A stretch of DNA of 64,000 bases from assembly GCF_040054535.1 (NCBI RefSeq), contig NC_090782.1, forward strand, positions 25,391,001 to 25,455,000. Direction: 5' to 3'. The notes below the pieces were generated by a model. The model saw only the letters and a program-made list of their open reading frames with translations. It ran no database searches and was not told the origin of the DNA. This DNA is from Antennarius striatus (Eukaryota > Chordata > Actinopteri > Lophiiformes > Antennariidae). Of the stretch, positions 11,053 through 26,640 are shown piece after piece. Position 1 is the first letter of the stretch. Every line of letters starts with the position of its first letter. Position numbers and translations under genes: made by a program.

Positions 11053-11225
11053 CCTACCTGGGCTGTGCAGGTGAGTCCATCAGATAAATCCACAAGAGGG
11101 CAGCAGAGACTCAGATATGTTGAGATAAAGTGACGTCTGGTTATTCTGCTGCGCTCCGCCAGGGTGGCGTTTGTATTTTCTAGACAGACACAACTCTTAA
11201 ATGTTTTACATCAATGTCTTTATTT
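11053..11225 (+). pseudogene. Fragment of brambleberry (exon end plus intron), plus strand
   Basis: GGCCTACCTGGGCTGTGCAG followed by GTGAGTCCATCAGATAAATC and an AGAGGGCAGCAGAGAC string matches, in opposite orientation, the end of the bmb exon at 34769 and its intron. It also matches the second fragment at 20340-20560 over a longer stretch (ACAGACAC...TTTTACATCAAT). It is convergent with the minus-strand gfus, mirroring the gfus/bmb arrangement of the plus copy. Only the end of one exon remains, so it is a relic. Confidence 0.8.
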
Positions 11226-11316
11226 CTGTGCTAATTTACCAAATCAAAGCAAATTCAACCAAAAATCATTTAAATACAAGTAATGTCAAACGGTGAAAGA
11301 TTTTCTGTGTATCTAC

Positions 11317-13165
11317 CAGGGCTTTGAACCGGTTCATTGAACGAAAACGAAAACCGGAAACTTTTGGTATTTTGGCAGGAACGAAAACGAAAACTTTATA
11401 TTTTTAAATGTTCTGGAACAGAATCGGAACAGAAAATAATGACCTGATGTTTGACCTCCTGTCCTTCACTGGAGGGGTGAGAGCAGAGGGAAGTAGTGGC
11501 TATCAGCAGCAGGTAAGAACAGGGAGGTCTCCCAGTCACCATTAATCATTACAGGTGAACACTCAGCGTGTCAGTCTGAACATGTATGATTTAGACATGA
11601 ACTCAGTGGCTGCAGTCATTTTCAGAGCAGTGTGTTCCCGTACTGCCAGCGCTTTGTAGTAATACTGAGCTATGGGAGAAGAACAATGAAGATCTGTTGT
11701 TCAGCAATAAATGACATGGTGGGAGTTATTCTGTTCTAATGTCATGTAGTGTCTAAGTAGGAGGCATAAGCCTGAACTACATGATATAACTGTCATAAAG
11801 CAGAGGTGTAGTGCTGTGGTTGTTTACTGGAGGGTGGGGGCATATCTATAATTATAGTCTATAGTATATAAACTAATTGCTTTAGTTGCCAATTTAAAAG
11901 CCCTTAACTTACCGTATTTTGCGCACCATTCAGCTCCTTGTATAAAGAGGCTCAGTCTAAATAACGGAGTTTATTTCCGTACTTTAACCGGACACACGGT
12001 GCACCTTTATCGGTGCATGCTAGCTAACAGAAGCAAAAAGGTGACTGGTTGGACTGTGTTGTACTACGTATTTAAATTTAAAAAAATACACCGACATTAT
12101 TTTTTAAATCTGTTTTTATTTTTTGATGTGTAGTAAATCCCTGAAGTCGTCTCCGGTCTGCATTGAATCTGTCGGTAGTTTCTCCACCGCTGACCGGCTG
12201 GTTTCCGGGGGTCTGTCCGGTAATGATGCGGCTTTAGAGAAACATCGGACAGAAGTCTGAGCAGACACGTTAGTCCAGGACCCACAATCCACCACCTGTT
12301 GGGGGGTGTAACTCCTCTGCACTGCCCCCAGTCCTGGTAAACCTGTGTTCACGTCTCTCATCCATCGCTCCATGACCCCCAGCTTCACTTTAAAGCCTCT
12401 GTTCACACCGATGTCCAGCAGGTGGAGGTCTTTCGTTGATCCTCCAGGATGAAGACAAGCTCCGAGTTCAGCCGCTTGACGTGTTTCTGACAGAAGCGGT
12501 GGTGTGGGGGGGGGCATGGAGTCACAGATCAAGAGAGATGGCGAAGCGTGAAAAAAGCCCCCCGGTCTCTTTACGTGAACCGGAACAACCGGAACTGATA
12601 GCCTGGAGTTTACGTGTTGTGTCGTAAGCGTGTCTCTACGCTGACGTCATCGTCGGGGGTCTTCAGCCAATCAGATGTGGTTACCAGCATACCTGCGGTC
12701 CAGTCCCGGTATCCCCCCCATACCGGTACCTACCGGAGGTGTGCCGGACGGAGCCTCGCGTCACGTCCTCTGATTGATCCATTGCTGCCGGCGTACGTAG
12801 TGACGTAATACGTCCTCTCGGTGGACAGTGGTCGGTCTGGAGGATCTCTGACTGACGTCACAGAAACATTTCTACAGATTGGTGAACTCAGTGAACACAG
12901 AAGACGCTTCATGTCAGAAGGAGCAGCGTTGGTTTCTGAGACATTTTAAGGCTTTTAAGCGCGTCTAATGGTGCGTAAAATACAGCACCTACATATTTAC
13001 TGTATATTTACAAGGAACGTTATTAACCGGTTCAGGAACTTTTTTTTTTTGTTCTAACCGGTTCAGGAACGTCAGTTTATTGGTGGAACACAAAACCGGA
13101 AATGTTATAATTCCCTTTCTGTTCGGAACGAACCGATTGGCAAAAAATTCTGGTTCAAAGCCCTG
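11317..13165. mobile_element. hAT-type element with nested transposon
   Basis: The left terminus CAGGGCTTTGAACCGGTTCA is mirrored at the right end (reverse complement CAGGGCTTTGAACCAGAA). Flanks GTATCTAC (11309-11316) and GTATTTAG (13166-13173) are an 8-bp target duplication with two mismatches, as expected for an old hAT insertion. Subterminal AACCGGTTC motifs recur at both ends. No hAT transposase is visible; the middle is occupied by a different element. Confidence 0.8.
11921..12984 (-). mobile_element. Nested DNA transposon with pogo-like transposase fragment
   Basis: Ends show inverted similarity: CGTATTTTGCGCACCATT at 11923-11940 and AATGGTGCGTAAAATACAG at 12967-12985. Inside, the minus strand (12532-12116) encodes GVNRGFKVKLGVMERWMRDV followed by YTPQQVVDCGSWTNVSAQT, which resembles the C-terminal DDE region of pogo/jerky-type transposases. 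Only this fragment is open, so it is not active. Confidence 0.65.
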
Positions 13166-13410
13166 GTATTTAGTTTACGACTAGTTAAATGATTCCATCG
13201 TGCCACCACCTGAATTCAGCTTCACTGCAGTCCGTTTACGTTTCACACAAAACCACATCAGCAGAAAATAATCCTGTAACATAAAAGAGCGTCCGGACGG
13301 GAACGTCCAGCCTCGGCTCAAATGTCTCCCTTTCAAACCCTCTTCCCACACCAACGGAGCCAAGGGGTCATGGATCAACACACATCCTACCAGCTGGACA
13401 GGTTCACGTG

Positions 13411-18141
<4,731 letters not shown>

Positions 18142-18502
18142 CTAGAACAGCACATAGAGACACATCCAATGACATCCCAGCGTCGAGACGTCTGGAACCA
18201 AACCTCTCAGGTGGACCCAGCAGACGTTGATGACATCAGACAGAAGCTCAAACTGCTGATCGCAGCTCAGACTAGTTCGAACCATTTCAGGTCAGCCTGC
18301 CTCATTGTTCGGTGGATGACTCTTATTGTGGAACTGCATACCGGAGTGAAATGTTGGCTCAAACTAAGCAGTGAATCGAAATGTTTCCATTTAATCCGTG
18401 CGTCATCAGTTGGAACCAATCGAAACCTGCTTTTCTTGCTGAACAAGACGTCATTCATGAAAAGGATGTGTGTATAAACCTAACATAAAGAGTAAAGAAA
18501 TC

Positions 18503-18780
18503 AGTGTTTGGTAATTATTTCTCTGTTGTAACAATGCTTCTTCGAGATAAATATTGCCAGTTGATTGATTTGACAACACTCCAGCCGGTCACACACTGCT
18601 GTGGGGTCGGATCCCATTCTACAACCGGCGTCTGTGGTTGTGTTGGTCATTGGTGCAAACAGCACCCCAAAGCTGATCCTACAAGTGTTTGATGGGGTTG
18701 AGGTCAAAGTTTAACCATCAATGATATAAGATTAATCTCCAAGAAGCATTGTCACAGCAGAGAAATAATTACCAAACACT
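18503..18780. mobile_element. 278-bp Tc1/mariner-derived inverted-repeat element (MITE)
   Basis: Perfect outer ends AGTGTTTGGTAATTATTTCT and (reverse complement) the same string, with inverted similarity extending about 45 bp (AACAATGCTTCTT). The interior carries part of a Tc1-type transposase end. It sits in intron 1 of minus gfus; the same insertion is in duplicon A at 7366-7620. Confidence 0.8.
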
Positions 18781-18789
18781 AGTTTACTT

Positions 18790-19670
18790 ACTCTTTATGT
18801 TAAGTTTTATATATAGAATAAATGGATAATTAATCATTAATGTTACTCATTTACTTTACTCACCTTAATCAAACTAATTGAACTACCTTTCCCAGATTTA
18901 ATTACGTTGTTTCAGCCCGAAATTGTAAAATACCAAAATATCATACTTTGATTTTATCAAGCTAAAACACGTTTAATTCTCTATCGTTTACCTGCAATAT
19001 TGTAAATGATTAAAAATAGAATTTATTTGATCAATATATTTTATTAACTCCCAAAACAAACTAGAAGACAAACTCTGTGAACATACAGCCAGCATGTTAA
19101 CTTACCTGTCCCCGCAGGTAAATGAGGGTTCGGCCAGAGAAGCTAACGCTATTAGCCAAAGCTAATGTCAGCTAGCAGCAGCTAACAGCGGGTTAAGCTC
19201 CACAAACACCTTTTAACTTTACGAATATTCACCTCAGTGTCGCGTTAGTTCACTAAAACAATTCCAAGTCCCACAGACGCGTTCAGTAGTTCAGCAGCAC
19301 TAGTTACCTAAAGGAAGACTAGTTTGATGCACTTCCGGTGAGCGCCTTCAAAATAAAATATTATAATTAAATGTTCGATACCCGGGATATTTGCGTTTGG
19401 ATTGTGAACTTTCTATGGTATTAAACAAATGTTTTAAGTAATATAAAAAAAGAAAAGGGATGATTATTCACTGATCGCTATTTCTCTTACAACCTCAAAC
19501 TTTTACATTAACACGTCACGTTGTGGACTTCCGGGTTGTCACCTGACGACCAGAGAATCTTTCTGCTCTGATTGAACAGCCGAGAAACACCTGAGAATTA
19601 ACTGGAAGAAACTTCGTAACGGGGAAATATAACGAACCCAAAACTATCATAATGTTTGCAATGTGAGACC
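18790..19670 (-). promoter_or_regulatory. gfus: gfus promoter and 5' UTR exon, minus copy (duplicon B)
   Basis: The non-coding exon ends at the donor GACAG|GTAAGTTAAC (exon edge 19106, minus strand), about 960 bases before the coding exon at 18141. The exon probably begins near 19330, judged only from homology with the other copies. The upstream part contains CCGGAAGTGC, an ETS-type core found in all four copies, and CAACGTGACGTG. No TATA box is evident. Confidence 0.6.
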
Positions 19671-19675
19671 TTATC

Positions 19676-20045
19676 CATCCATCCATCCATCCATCCATCC
19701 ATCCTTCTCCTAGTGAATGCTCTTAACAGGAAAAGCTCAGGATAAAGATTAATTTAGTCATTAATTTTCTAAACCCTTTTTCCTGCTTCCGTGGGTCACA
19801 GGGGTTGCTAGAGCCCATCCTAATGGACATAGGCAGGGAGACGCTCCAAACACCTTGCCAGCGTGTCGCAGAGCAACACTCACGCCTGCAGACAACGTGG
19901 AACCGACCGATCCACCTGAAGTGTGTGTTTTTGGGAGGTGGGAGTGGGAGGAAACCTGAGAACGCAGAAAAAACCCACACAGACAGGGAAAACATACAAA
20001 CTTCACACAGAACACAGCGCCACCCATTGCGCCAATTATGCATGA
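19676..20045 (-). mobile_element. SINE-like element with (ATCC)n, reverse orientation
   Basis: A short (ATCC)n run at 19676-19703 is followed by a reverse-complement copy of a common fish SINE-like repeat. It has GTGGGTCACAGGGGTTGCTA, GGAGGAAACCTGAGAACGC and CATACAAACTTCACACAG in that order, which in reverse is the 'GAAGTTTG...GGTTTCCTCC...CTAGCAACCCCTGTGACCC' layout. Confidence 0.75.
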
Positions 20046-20339
20046 CACATTAATAGAACCGGAACGACTAACAATCATTTATAGTGATTTATTGATGACA
20101 CTGTGATTAGCTGAGGTATGCATCACCTGCCTGAAGGGTTCAGGAAAAACACATTCTTGAGCCGTAGTCCAAGGGTTGCCATGTTTCAGCTGTAATCCTT
20201 CATGTTCGGGGGAGAAGATCTGATCTCCGACACACCTTTCTTCTCAAGAAGTTCATTCAACAGCGAGAAGCTCCATTTATGACTCAACAAATCAGCTGTG
20301 CAGCATCGGAAGGCTGATCAGACACTCACATCGCACTGA

Positions 20340-20640
20340 GCCCAACCTTCTGTTGATTTTTGTGCTGATTTGCCAAATATATTGATATAAAACACAAGTG
20401 TCGTGTCTGTCCAAAAAATAGAAACCCCATCATGATCGCCCACAGCAGAAGAACCAGACATCTGCCCGTCTCAACGTGTCCGGGTCTCTGCTGCCCTCTG
20501 GTGGATTTATGTGGTAGACTCACCTGCACAGCCCAGGTAGGCCTGGATGGTGTGGAGCCTGTCCTCCACCTGGCTCTGCATGCTGTTCAGGTAGCACAGC
20601 AGGAGTTCCAGGGTGCTGTTCATGTACTCCAGTTGAACCA
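20340..20640 (-). pseudogene. Fragment of brambleberry, minus strand
   Basis: Reverse complement of 20640-20540 matches the coding part of the bmb exon at 34769-34948 (TGAACAGCA, then the segment encoding YLNSMQSQVEDRL). It continues through the donor GTGCAG|GTGAGTC into the intron. A premature end occurs where an (AATC)n run begins at 20640. It is most similar to the fragment at 11053-11225 in the intron part. Confidence 0.85.
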
Positions 20641-20745
20641 TCAATCAATCAATCAATCAATCAAACTTTATTTATGAAGAGTAGCCCAAAGTGCTTTACA
20701 TAACAATACAAAAAGTTTACAGAAGAAATATCCCCCCTCATCCCC

Positions 20746-20784
<39 letters not shown>
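20640..20784. repeat. (AATC)n, LINE-type tail and (CA)n microsatellite
   Basis: ATCAATCAATCAATCAATCA is followed by AACTTTATTTATGAAGAGTA and AAAGTGCTTTACATAACAAT, a common fish retroelement 3' tail. An (AC)n run follows at about 20749-20784. Confidence 0.75.
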
Positions 20785-20787
<3 letters not shown>

Positions 20788-20950
20788 TCGGTGGTACCGG
20801 GTCGTCTGGTCCTGGTACCAGGAACATTTGAGTTTTGAAGTTGATGTCCAAGAAAGACTTGCGCTGATATATTTTATTCCTTAAATTCCCTTAATCTTTC
20901 ATGTAAATGTGTAATATCGTGTTTGTTACTAGATGGGAAGACATCAAACT
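20785..20950. repeat. Copy of the bmb upstream region
   Basis: CATGTAAATGTGTAATATCG and GTTACTAGATGGGAAGACAT resemble 36790-36860 (GTAAACGTATAACGTCGTGT, CACTAGATGGCGACAC), which lies upstream of the intact bmb gene. The similarity ends where serpin 3' sequence starts at 20950. Confidence 0.55.
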
Positions 20951-22735
20951 AGACAGAGCCCACAGAGGAAGATCATGCAGTAATTAAAGTAGAAAATGTA
21001 TGTGGTACCTGGGGAGGAGGCAACCTCCCCTTGGTCCAACAACGCTACCTCCTGAGAATGGGCAGGAGGACCCATAAAACTTTTCTTTAGTGTGGCGTGG
21101 CTGACAATACTGTATATTTTCCTGCTAAGGGACAATTGAAAAGAGGCAGGTAAATATTCAAAATTTATTGCTGTAACCCCCCCAGACATCGCATTAAACC
21201 AGTTAAAAACAAGTTCCCTTAAATCATTCTCATGGAAGGCTGGTGGATTCTCCTTGGTCTAGGAAGGCCGGTCCCGCAGATGCGAGACCCCTGCTACGGA
21301 GGCCCCTGGTGAGACAAAGGTAAAAACACAAGCCCAACACCAACACAAAACATGCAATAAAAAAACCTCCACACTTAAAATCGAATAAAAACTATTGAAT
21401 ATCACACCGTGTTGAAATGGTTAAAAGTACACACCAATGATGTGTCCCACCAGTACAATCCCCCTACAAGATGCAGGCATCAGCGTAGGTCCGGCCTTGT
21501 ACAGTGAGTATCCTACATATCAAAGACAATTAGAGAGGAGAACCACCAGCATCGACAGCACCTTTTAAAAAAGATAAAATTCAGGAGAGCAACAAAGAAC
21601 AGAAAAGAAAGAAATTAAAAGTACAAATTCTTCCTAAAAAAACAGTGGCTGGCCCGGTCCCTTTAAGAAAAAACAACCACGTTAGATTTCAGCCTCAGTA
21701 AAACAATTTAACAAAAACAAACTCTGAACGTAACTAAAAGGTGTGGGCCTACTTTTTGGTCCACTCAGCTGTCCCACCACACCGTCGTGGTTCACGTTCT
21801 GTCGCTACCAAACAAACCAGCAATTTGACCAACATATCCCAATACGTATACATAAAATAGTCAATAAAAATGTGTATTTTAGTCATTTATCCGTGCATCC
21901 TGGCAGTTCAGGTCTCAATGAAGTAAATCATTGACAGATTTCATTGCTGAAGTCTGTGTCCTCCAAGAAATGACAACTATCCTGGTAAAATGAAAAAAAA
22001 AAAACCCCAGGCATTTAGAAAATCAAATGGCAGTGAGTAACATTCTACCATGAAGTACCTGCAGGCAGGTGAGCGCAGCTCCCAACCAGCGAACAGAAAA
22101 CACACCTGTGTCATGCTCTCCTATAATAAATAGAGACTGATTTAAACCGCGGTACACTGGCGTCGTGCCCGGAGTGTCCCCTGCCTCACGCCCTGAGACT
22201 GCCGGGATAGGCACCGGCTCCCCGCGACCTGCGTTAGCGGATTAAGCGGGTTGGAAGATGAATGAATTAAATGAATGATTTAAACCACAATGACCCATCC
22301 TCAACCTACATAATTTAACAGAGTCCCTTCGGGATAGAGAACTATAATGACATTTCCTATTGACTAGAGATTGAATAGAAAAGTAGTGCCTCCCCTTTCT
22401 GCCAATCCACTTGCCACTTTAATTATTCCTCTCAGTTCCACTCTTCCTAAAGGGAGGTGCTCTACAACTTGCTTATTTAAACTTTCTTTGGGTAAGCTGT
22501 CCACTTTCTCATTACCCTGTACAAGGAGAGTCTAATCCTCCAGTCAAACATTCATCACATCCTAACTGGACCCAACACAACGTGATCTGATGCAGCTCTG
22601 TTGTCTGCCTGCCTGTTTAGGTTCCCACATGTACTAAGTCACGAATGACTTTATTGATGATGCTTTTTACGGTTGACCCGAAATAAGAAATGTATAGCTT
22701 CACAAATCATCAATAAATGATTGTTTGGGTTGAAA
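20950..22735 (+). pseudogene. Serpin 3' UTR remnant interrupted by an insertion
   Basis: Starting exactly at the serpin stop codon equivalent, TAGACAGAGCCCACAGAGGA and the following 50 bases match 5629-5680. After a 1.63-kb insertion the match resumes at 22630 (GTCACGAATGACTTT, GATGATGCTTTTT) through the region of the poly(A) signal. No serpin coding exon is present upstream. Confidence 0.85.
21001..22629. mobile_element. LTR-like insertion (TG...CA ends, 4-bp target duplication)
   Basis: The inserted block begins TGTGGTACCT and ends AGGTTCCCACA, flanked by TGTA at 20997-21000 and 22630-22633. The uninterrupted site is visible in the serpin 3' UTR at about 5675. TG...CA termini and a short duplication fit a solo LTR, but no second LTR or internal region is present. 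An imperfect terminal inverted repeat also allows a DNA transposon. A SINE-like tail (GGGATAGGCACCGGCTCCCC) is nested at about 22140-22275. Confidence 0.6.
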
Positions 22736-23220
22736 CCTTCTTTTCCCGGAAGTCCACAATGTGACGTGTGAATGTAAAATTTGAGGTTGTAAGATAAAAT
22801 AGCGATCTGTGAATAATCATCTCTTTGAATCCTTATCTTTCATTTATGTTACATTAATATTTTTGTATAATACTTAAAAAGTTCAGAATCCCGATGAAAA
22901 TAACGCGGGTATCGAAAACTTTATATTTTATTTTGAAGGCGCGTACCGGAAGTGCATCAAACTAGTCTTCCTTTAGGTAACTAGTGCTGCTGAACTACTG
23001 AACGCGTCTGTGGGACTTAGAATTGTTTTAGTGAACTAACGCGACACTGAGGTGAATATCCAGGAATTTAGCCGAACCCTAATTTACCTGCAGGTACAGG
23101 TAAGTCAACATGCTGGCTGTTAGTTCAGAGAGTGTTTTTTTTTCTTTTCTTTTGTTCTGCGAGTCATTTGAGTATATTGATCAAAATCTATTTTTTTTAC
23201 TTATTTGCAGCGTCGCAAGC
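22735..23220 (+). repeat. Duplicon C: third gfus 5' segment, with orphan first exon
   Basis: It contains CCGGAAGTGCATCAAACTAG, TGAACTACTGAACGCGTCTG and the donor GTACAG|GTAAGTCAAC (edge 23099). Relative to the other copies, roughly 70 bases between GGTGAATAT and GCCGAACCC are deleted. The next gfus-like coding exon on this strand is over 5 kb away and is served by copy D. Confidence 0.8.
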
Positions 23221-23229
23221 AAATGATAG

Positions 23230-24285
23230 AGGATTAAACAGCTGCTTACTGTAAAATACCAGAGAGATGAAACCTGAGTATTGTGGAGGTTCGCAGGAAC
23301 GAGGCAAGGGTACAGGTGAGTTCAGTCTTCATTCACAAAGCGTGTCACGACAACCAACACAGTCCCTTTAAATATCGGTTCCCCTATCACACCCTTTAAC
23401 CCCGTGATTTCACACCTTCCTTGTGCCTGTCTGGTGTGAGACAGCTCTCCCAAGTGTCAACTACAGTATTTAATTAACTAATGATCGCACTCTTTCTTCT
23501 TATGTGTCATTTTTCATCAGATATTTTTCTAATAATTTGATGATATATTAAAAATGGACACAGAACAGAATGGAAGTAAAATCTAAATAGTTTCATAATT
23601 TCTTCTAATAAGTGACTGTCAGTCTGATGGTAGTGATAGTCATTAAATGTTGACTTCAAAGCAACGTCTGTATTTAATGAACATGAGTTTCTTCTTTAGT
23701 TGACTGAGTTTCATTAAACTCAGTCATACAAACAAATCCCTTTTGTGCGTTAATCATTTAAACGGTTCACTGTCCTGTTCAGTAAGAAAAACAGGTTTGG
23801 ATCTCTTTACTGACGCACAGACTGCATGGAAAGCAATTAGATTGTAGACAGTCTGGGGTTGGACCACAACAAACACTTTGACTCATCAGTCTGACGCAAA
23901 TCCACAAGAAAATCATCCACAGACCTGAGAAGGAAGTGATTCAAACTATTATCAACTGCGATCAGCAACTTGATCGCCTGATGTCATCGAACGCCACTAG
24001 ACATCAAAATATTTTGTTCCAAATTCCAGGCGTCTATTAGTCTGTTTCTAACAGGCGGTTTCTGTGCCTGCTGCTCTAAATGCTAATGAGCTCCGTCTGT
24101 TACACGCCCACTTACCTGGGGAGAGGCGGGGCTAAATAAATCACTCCTGTGGTTATGTCACAGAGCTGAGTTTGATCAGTTTGTTGGAGCTCTGTGTCAC
24201 CAAAAATCAAGGTTCTGTTGTTTTACTCAACTTTATGTCTGTTGGCCACAAATAGTGGACGAGTAAAATCACCAGAAAGCCATTA
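23230..24285. other. Intron-1-like duplicated sequence, no gene
   Basis: Part of this is a diverged direct duplicate of 26820-27010, sharing TATTAAAAATGGACACAG and ATTTAATGAACATGA. Copies C and D are therefore tandem duplicates that include the start of gfus intron 1. No exon is seen. Confidence 0.6.
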
Positions 24286-24289
24286 ATAG

Positions 24290-25135
24290 CGCATAATATC
24301 ATGTTACTGTACAATAAATCAGAATAATATGATTATATTAAAATTAGCATGTATAGTTCCAATATCTACCGTTAAGCGTCACTCGTGATTCATTCGATTG
24401 TTTGAATTGAGATAAGTTTACGTGGGGTAAGCTTTTGCTCTATATACAGGTAGTCCTCAAGATATGAACATTTGACTCATGAAAATTCAGAGATACAAAC
24501 AAATGTGTTTCACCATATCTGATTATTATCCTGCAGTTCTCTTTTCTGCCACAACCTCCGCAGGGCAGCACCGCTGAGTTGTCGCAGCTCCAACGCTCGT
24601 CTCCCTGTTGTTGTTGTTTGTTGTTGTCTCTGTTAGCATCTCAGAGCGTCAGGCTTCCTACATCATTGGATACTTTACTGTTTATCATGGATGAATAGTG
24701 AAGATAGTGGTAGTGACCATGTCACTGATGACAACTCTGATTCTGACCCACAATAACTCCTCGTCCTCTTCCTTCACTCTAAGGTTAAGCTACATGCTAC
24801 AGTAGCGTACAGTGGATCGTCACCATCAACAGCTGACTTTAAAGCTAAGCTACATGCTACAATAGTGTACAGCGGATCATCAACAGTTGACTCTGACTTT
24901 TGTTGATGATCTTAAAAACTGGTGGAGAGTTCCTTGAAGTCTTTTATTCTTCATCTCCTTAAGGATTAAATTATGAGCATCAAAGTTTACAGTGAACTAA
25001 TCTGGATTTAAACAGTCCCTTGAATTGTGAGTCACGCTTAATGGTAGATACTGGAACTATACGTACATATTTTAAAACATGTTTTTATTCTCATTTTATT
25101 CGCATTTATTGTACAGTAACATGATATTGCGATGC
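24290..25135. mobile_element. Non-autonomous DNA transposon with ~105-bp inverted repeats
   Basis: The left arm ATATCATGTTACTGTACAAT and GTATAGTTCCAATATCTACC is mirrored on the right (TTGTACAGTAACATGATATT, GGTAGATACTGGAACTATAC) over about 105 bases with mismatches. The interior has two direct repeats, AAGCTACATGCTACA at about 24785 and 24845, each followed by a GTACAG-GGATC string. A GGTAGTCCTCAAGATATGAA segment near 24450 resembles other known non-autonomous repeats. Confidence 0.75.
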
Positions 25136-25564
25136 CCAGTACTGTAGACTGTTATGGTGTCTTTGCCCTGAGCGTTGGGCGGCTCATGTGTTGGGCTGTG
25201 GGAAGTTCACAAGACTTGGGAAAAGGGAATGGGAGTTCGTTAGTGATGAGCGGGAGTTGTGTCTGTTTAGAGCTTCTGTGTAAAGAGATGAAGGCTGATG
25301 AAGTGTGTGTTCGAGTTCCATCTCTGCTGTTGTTAAAGTTAATGCTCATAGTCTAACAATATTATGTTCTTTAATGGGTTTTTTTTTGAAGAGTCCAACA
25401 TTTGTGGTGAACAGACCACAGTCGAGTGAAATGACATAAACTTGATTGTTATTTTACTGTATAATTTTTTTGGTTCACCACAGATTTCCCAATGACTGGC
25501 ATTCATATTGAGAACAAGGAATTAAGATATAAGAACAGATGTTTACCATCCCTTGTGTTTTGTC

Positions 25565-25710
25565 TCATACTTTGTACTGTACTGTCTGATGCACTGTCTG
25601 TGTTGTCCTGTCTGTGTTGTACTGTCTGTTGTACTGTCTGTTGTACTGCCTGTTGTACTGTCTGTTGTACTGTCTGTTGTACTGCCTGTTGTACTGCCTG
25701 TTGTCCTGTC
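25565..25710. repeat. 12-bp minisatellite (TGTACTGTCTGT)n
   Basis: About twelve copies of a 12-mer alternating TACTGTCTGTTG and TACTGCCTGTTG. Because 12 is a multiple of 3, it creates open frames in all plus frames (Cys- or Leu-rich), which are not genes. Confidence 0.9.
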
Positions 25711-25805
25711 TGTTTACCGTGGGTCAGAGAGGACTGCAATTTCATCTGTGCTGTATGTCGTGTATATATGGTACACTTGACAATAAAGCTGACTTTGACT
25801 TGAGA
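25711..25805 (+). mobile_element. SINE/LINE 3' tail
   Basis: GCAATTTCATCTGTGCTGTA and GACAATAAAGCTGACTTTGA form the usual 3' end of a family of fish retroposons; a similar tail is at 27748-27765. Confidence 0.55.
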
Positions 25806-26079
25806 TTAAAATAATAATAACGGAATCATTTCAGGACAAAATGTCTCGCATTGCAAACACAATGCTTAGTTTTGGATCCATGGCATTCCACCTTCATGAT
25901 GAGGCAACCTGTCAGATGTTCTATCCGCTGCTGAAGCAGATCCATCTATTCATTCTACTGAAGACGAGTTTTTCCGCCTTGCAGGTCACGGGTCTGCTGG
26001 AGCCAATCACAGCTGGATAAAGGCGAGAGGCGGGGTCAGTCCGGTACGTAGCTAGCGTATCCGGGGCCGTTATGTGACA

Positions 26080-26640
26080 ATCCGGAAGTCCGGCATTTTG
26101 CGTGTGAACGTAAAGGTTCGAGGTTGTAAAATAAATATCGTTTGGTGTATATCACACCTTAAAAATTCTCTTTCATTTAAATTACCTTAATAATTTTCTA
26201 TAATACTTGAAAACGTTCAGAATTCCAATGCAAGCAACTCAGGTATCGAATACGTAATTATATTTGTATTGTTTATTTTGAAGGCGCTCACCGGAAGTGC
26301 ATCAAACTAGTCTGTTCCTTTAGGTAACTAGTGCTGCTGAACTACCGAACGCGTCTGTGGAACTTAGAGTTGTTTTAGTGAACTAACGCGACACTGAGGA
26401 GAATATTCGTAAACTAAACGGTGTTCGAGAAGCTTAAACCGCTGTTAGCGGCTACAGCTTTGGCTAATAGCGTTAGCTTCTCTGTCTGACATCGGCCGAA
26501 CCCTCATTTACCTGCGGGTAGAGGTAAGTTAACATGCTGGCTGTTAGTTTAGAGAGTTTGTCTTCTAGTTTGTTTGTTAATATAATGTATTGATCAAGTG
26601 AAGTGTGTATTTTACCCAATATAAGCATCGCAGGAAAGTC
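26080..26640 (+). promoter_or_regulatory. gfus: gfus promoter and 5' UTR exon, plus copy (duplicon D)
   Basis: Contains the same landmarks as copies A-C, with CCGGAAGTGC near 26292. The 5' UTR exon ends at GTAGAG|GTAAGTTAAC (edge 26523). It is the nearest promoter upstream of the plus gfus coding exon at 28540, giving an intron of about 2 kb. The exon start (about 26300) is set only by homology. Confidence 0.6.

Noticed and set aside
11053-11225. A working bmb paralog
   Set aside because: Only one exon end and intron sequence remain; no other bmb exons are found nearby.
12116-12532. Host gene on the minus strand
   Set aside because: Resembles the C-terminal part of a pogo-like transposase inside a bounded transposon.
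25492-25814. Cys-rich open frames that look like small secreted proteins
   Set aside because: Produced by a 12-bp minisatellite, open in every plus frame.
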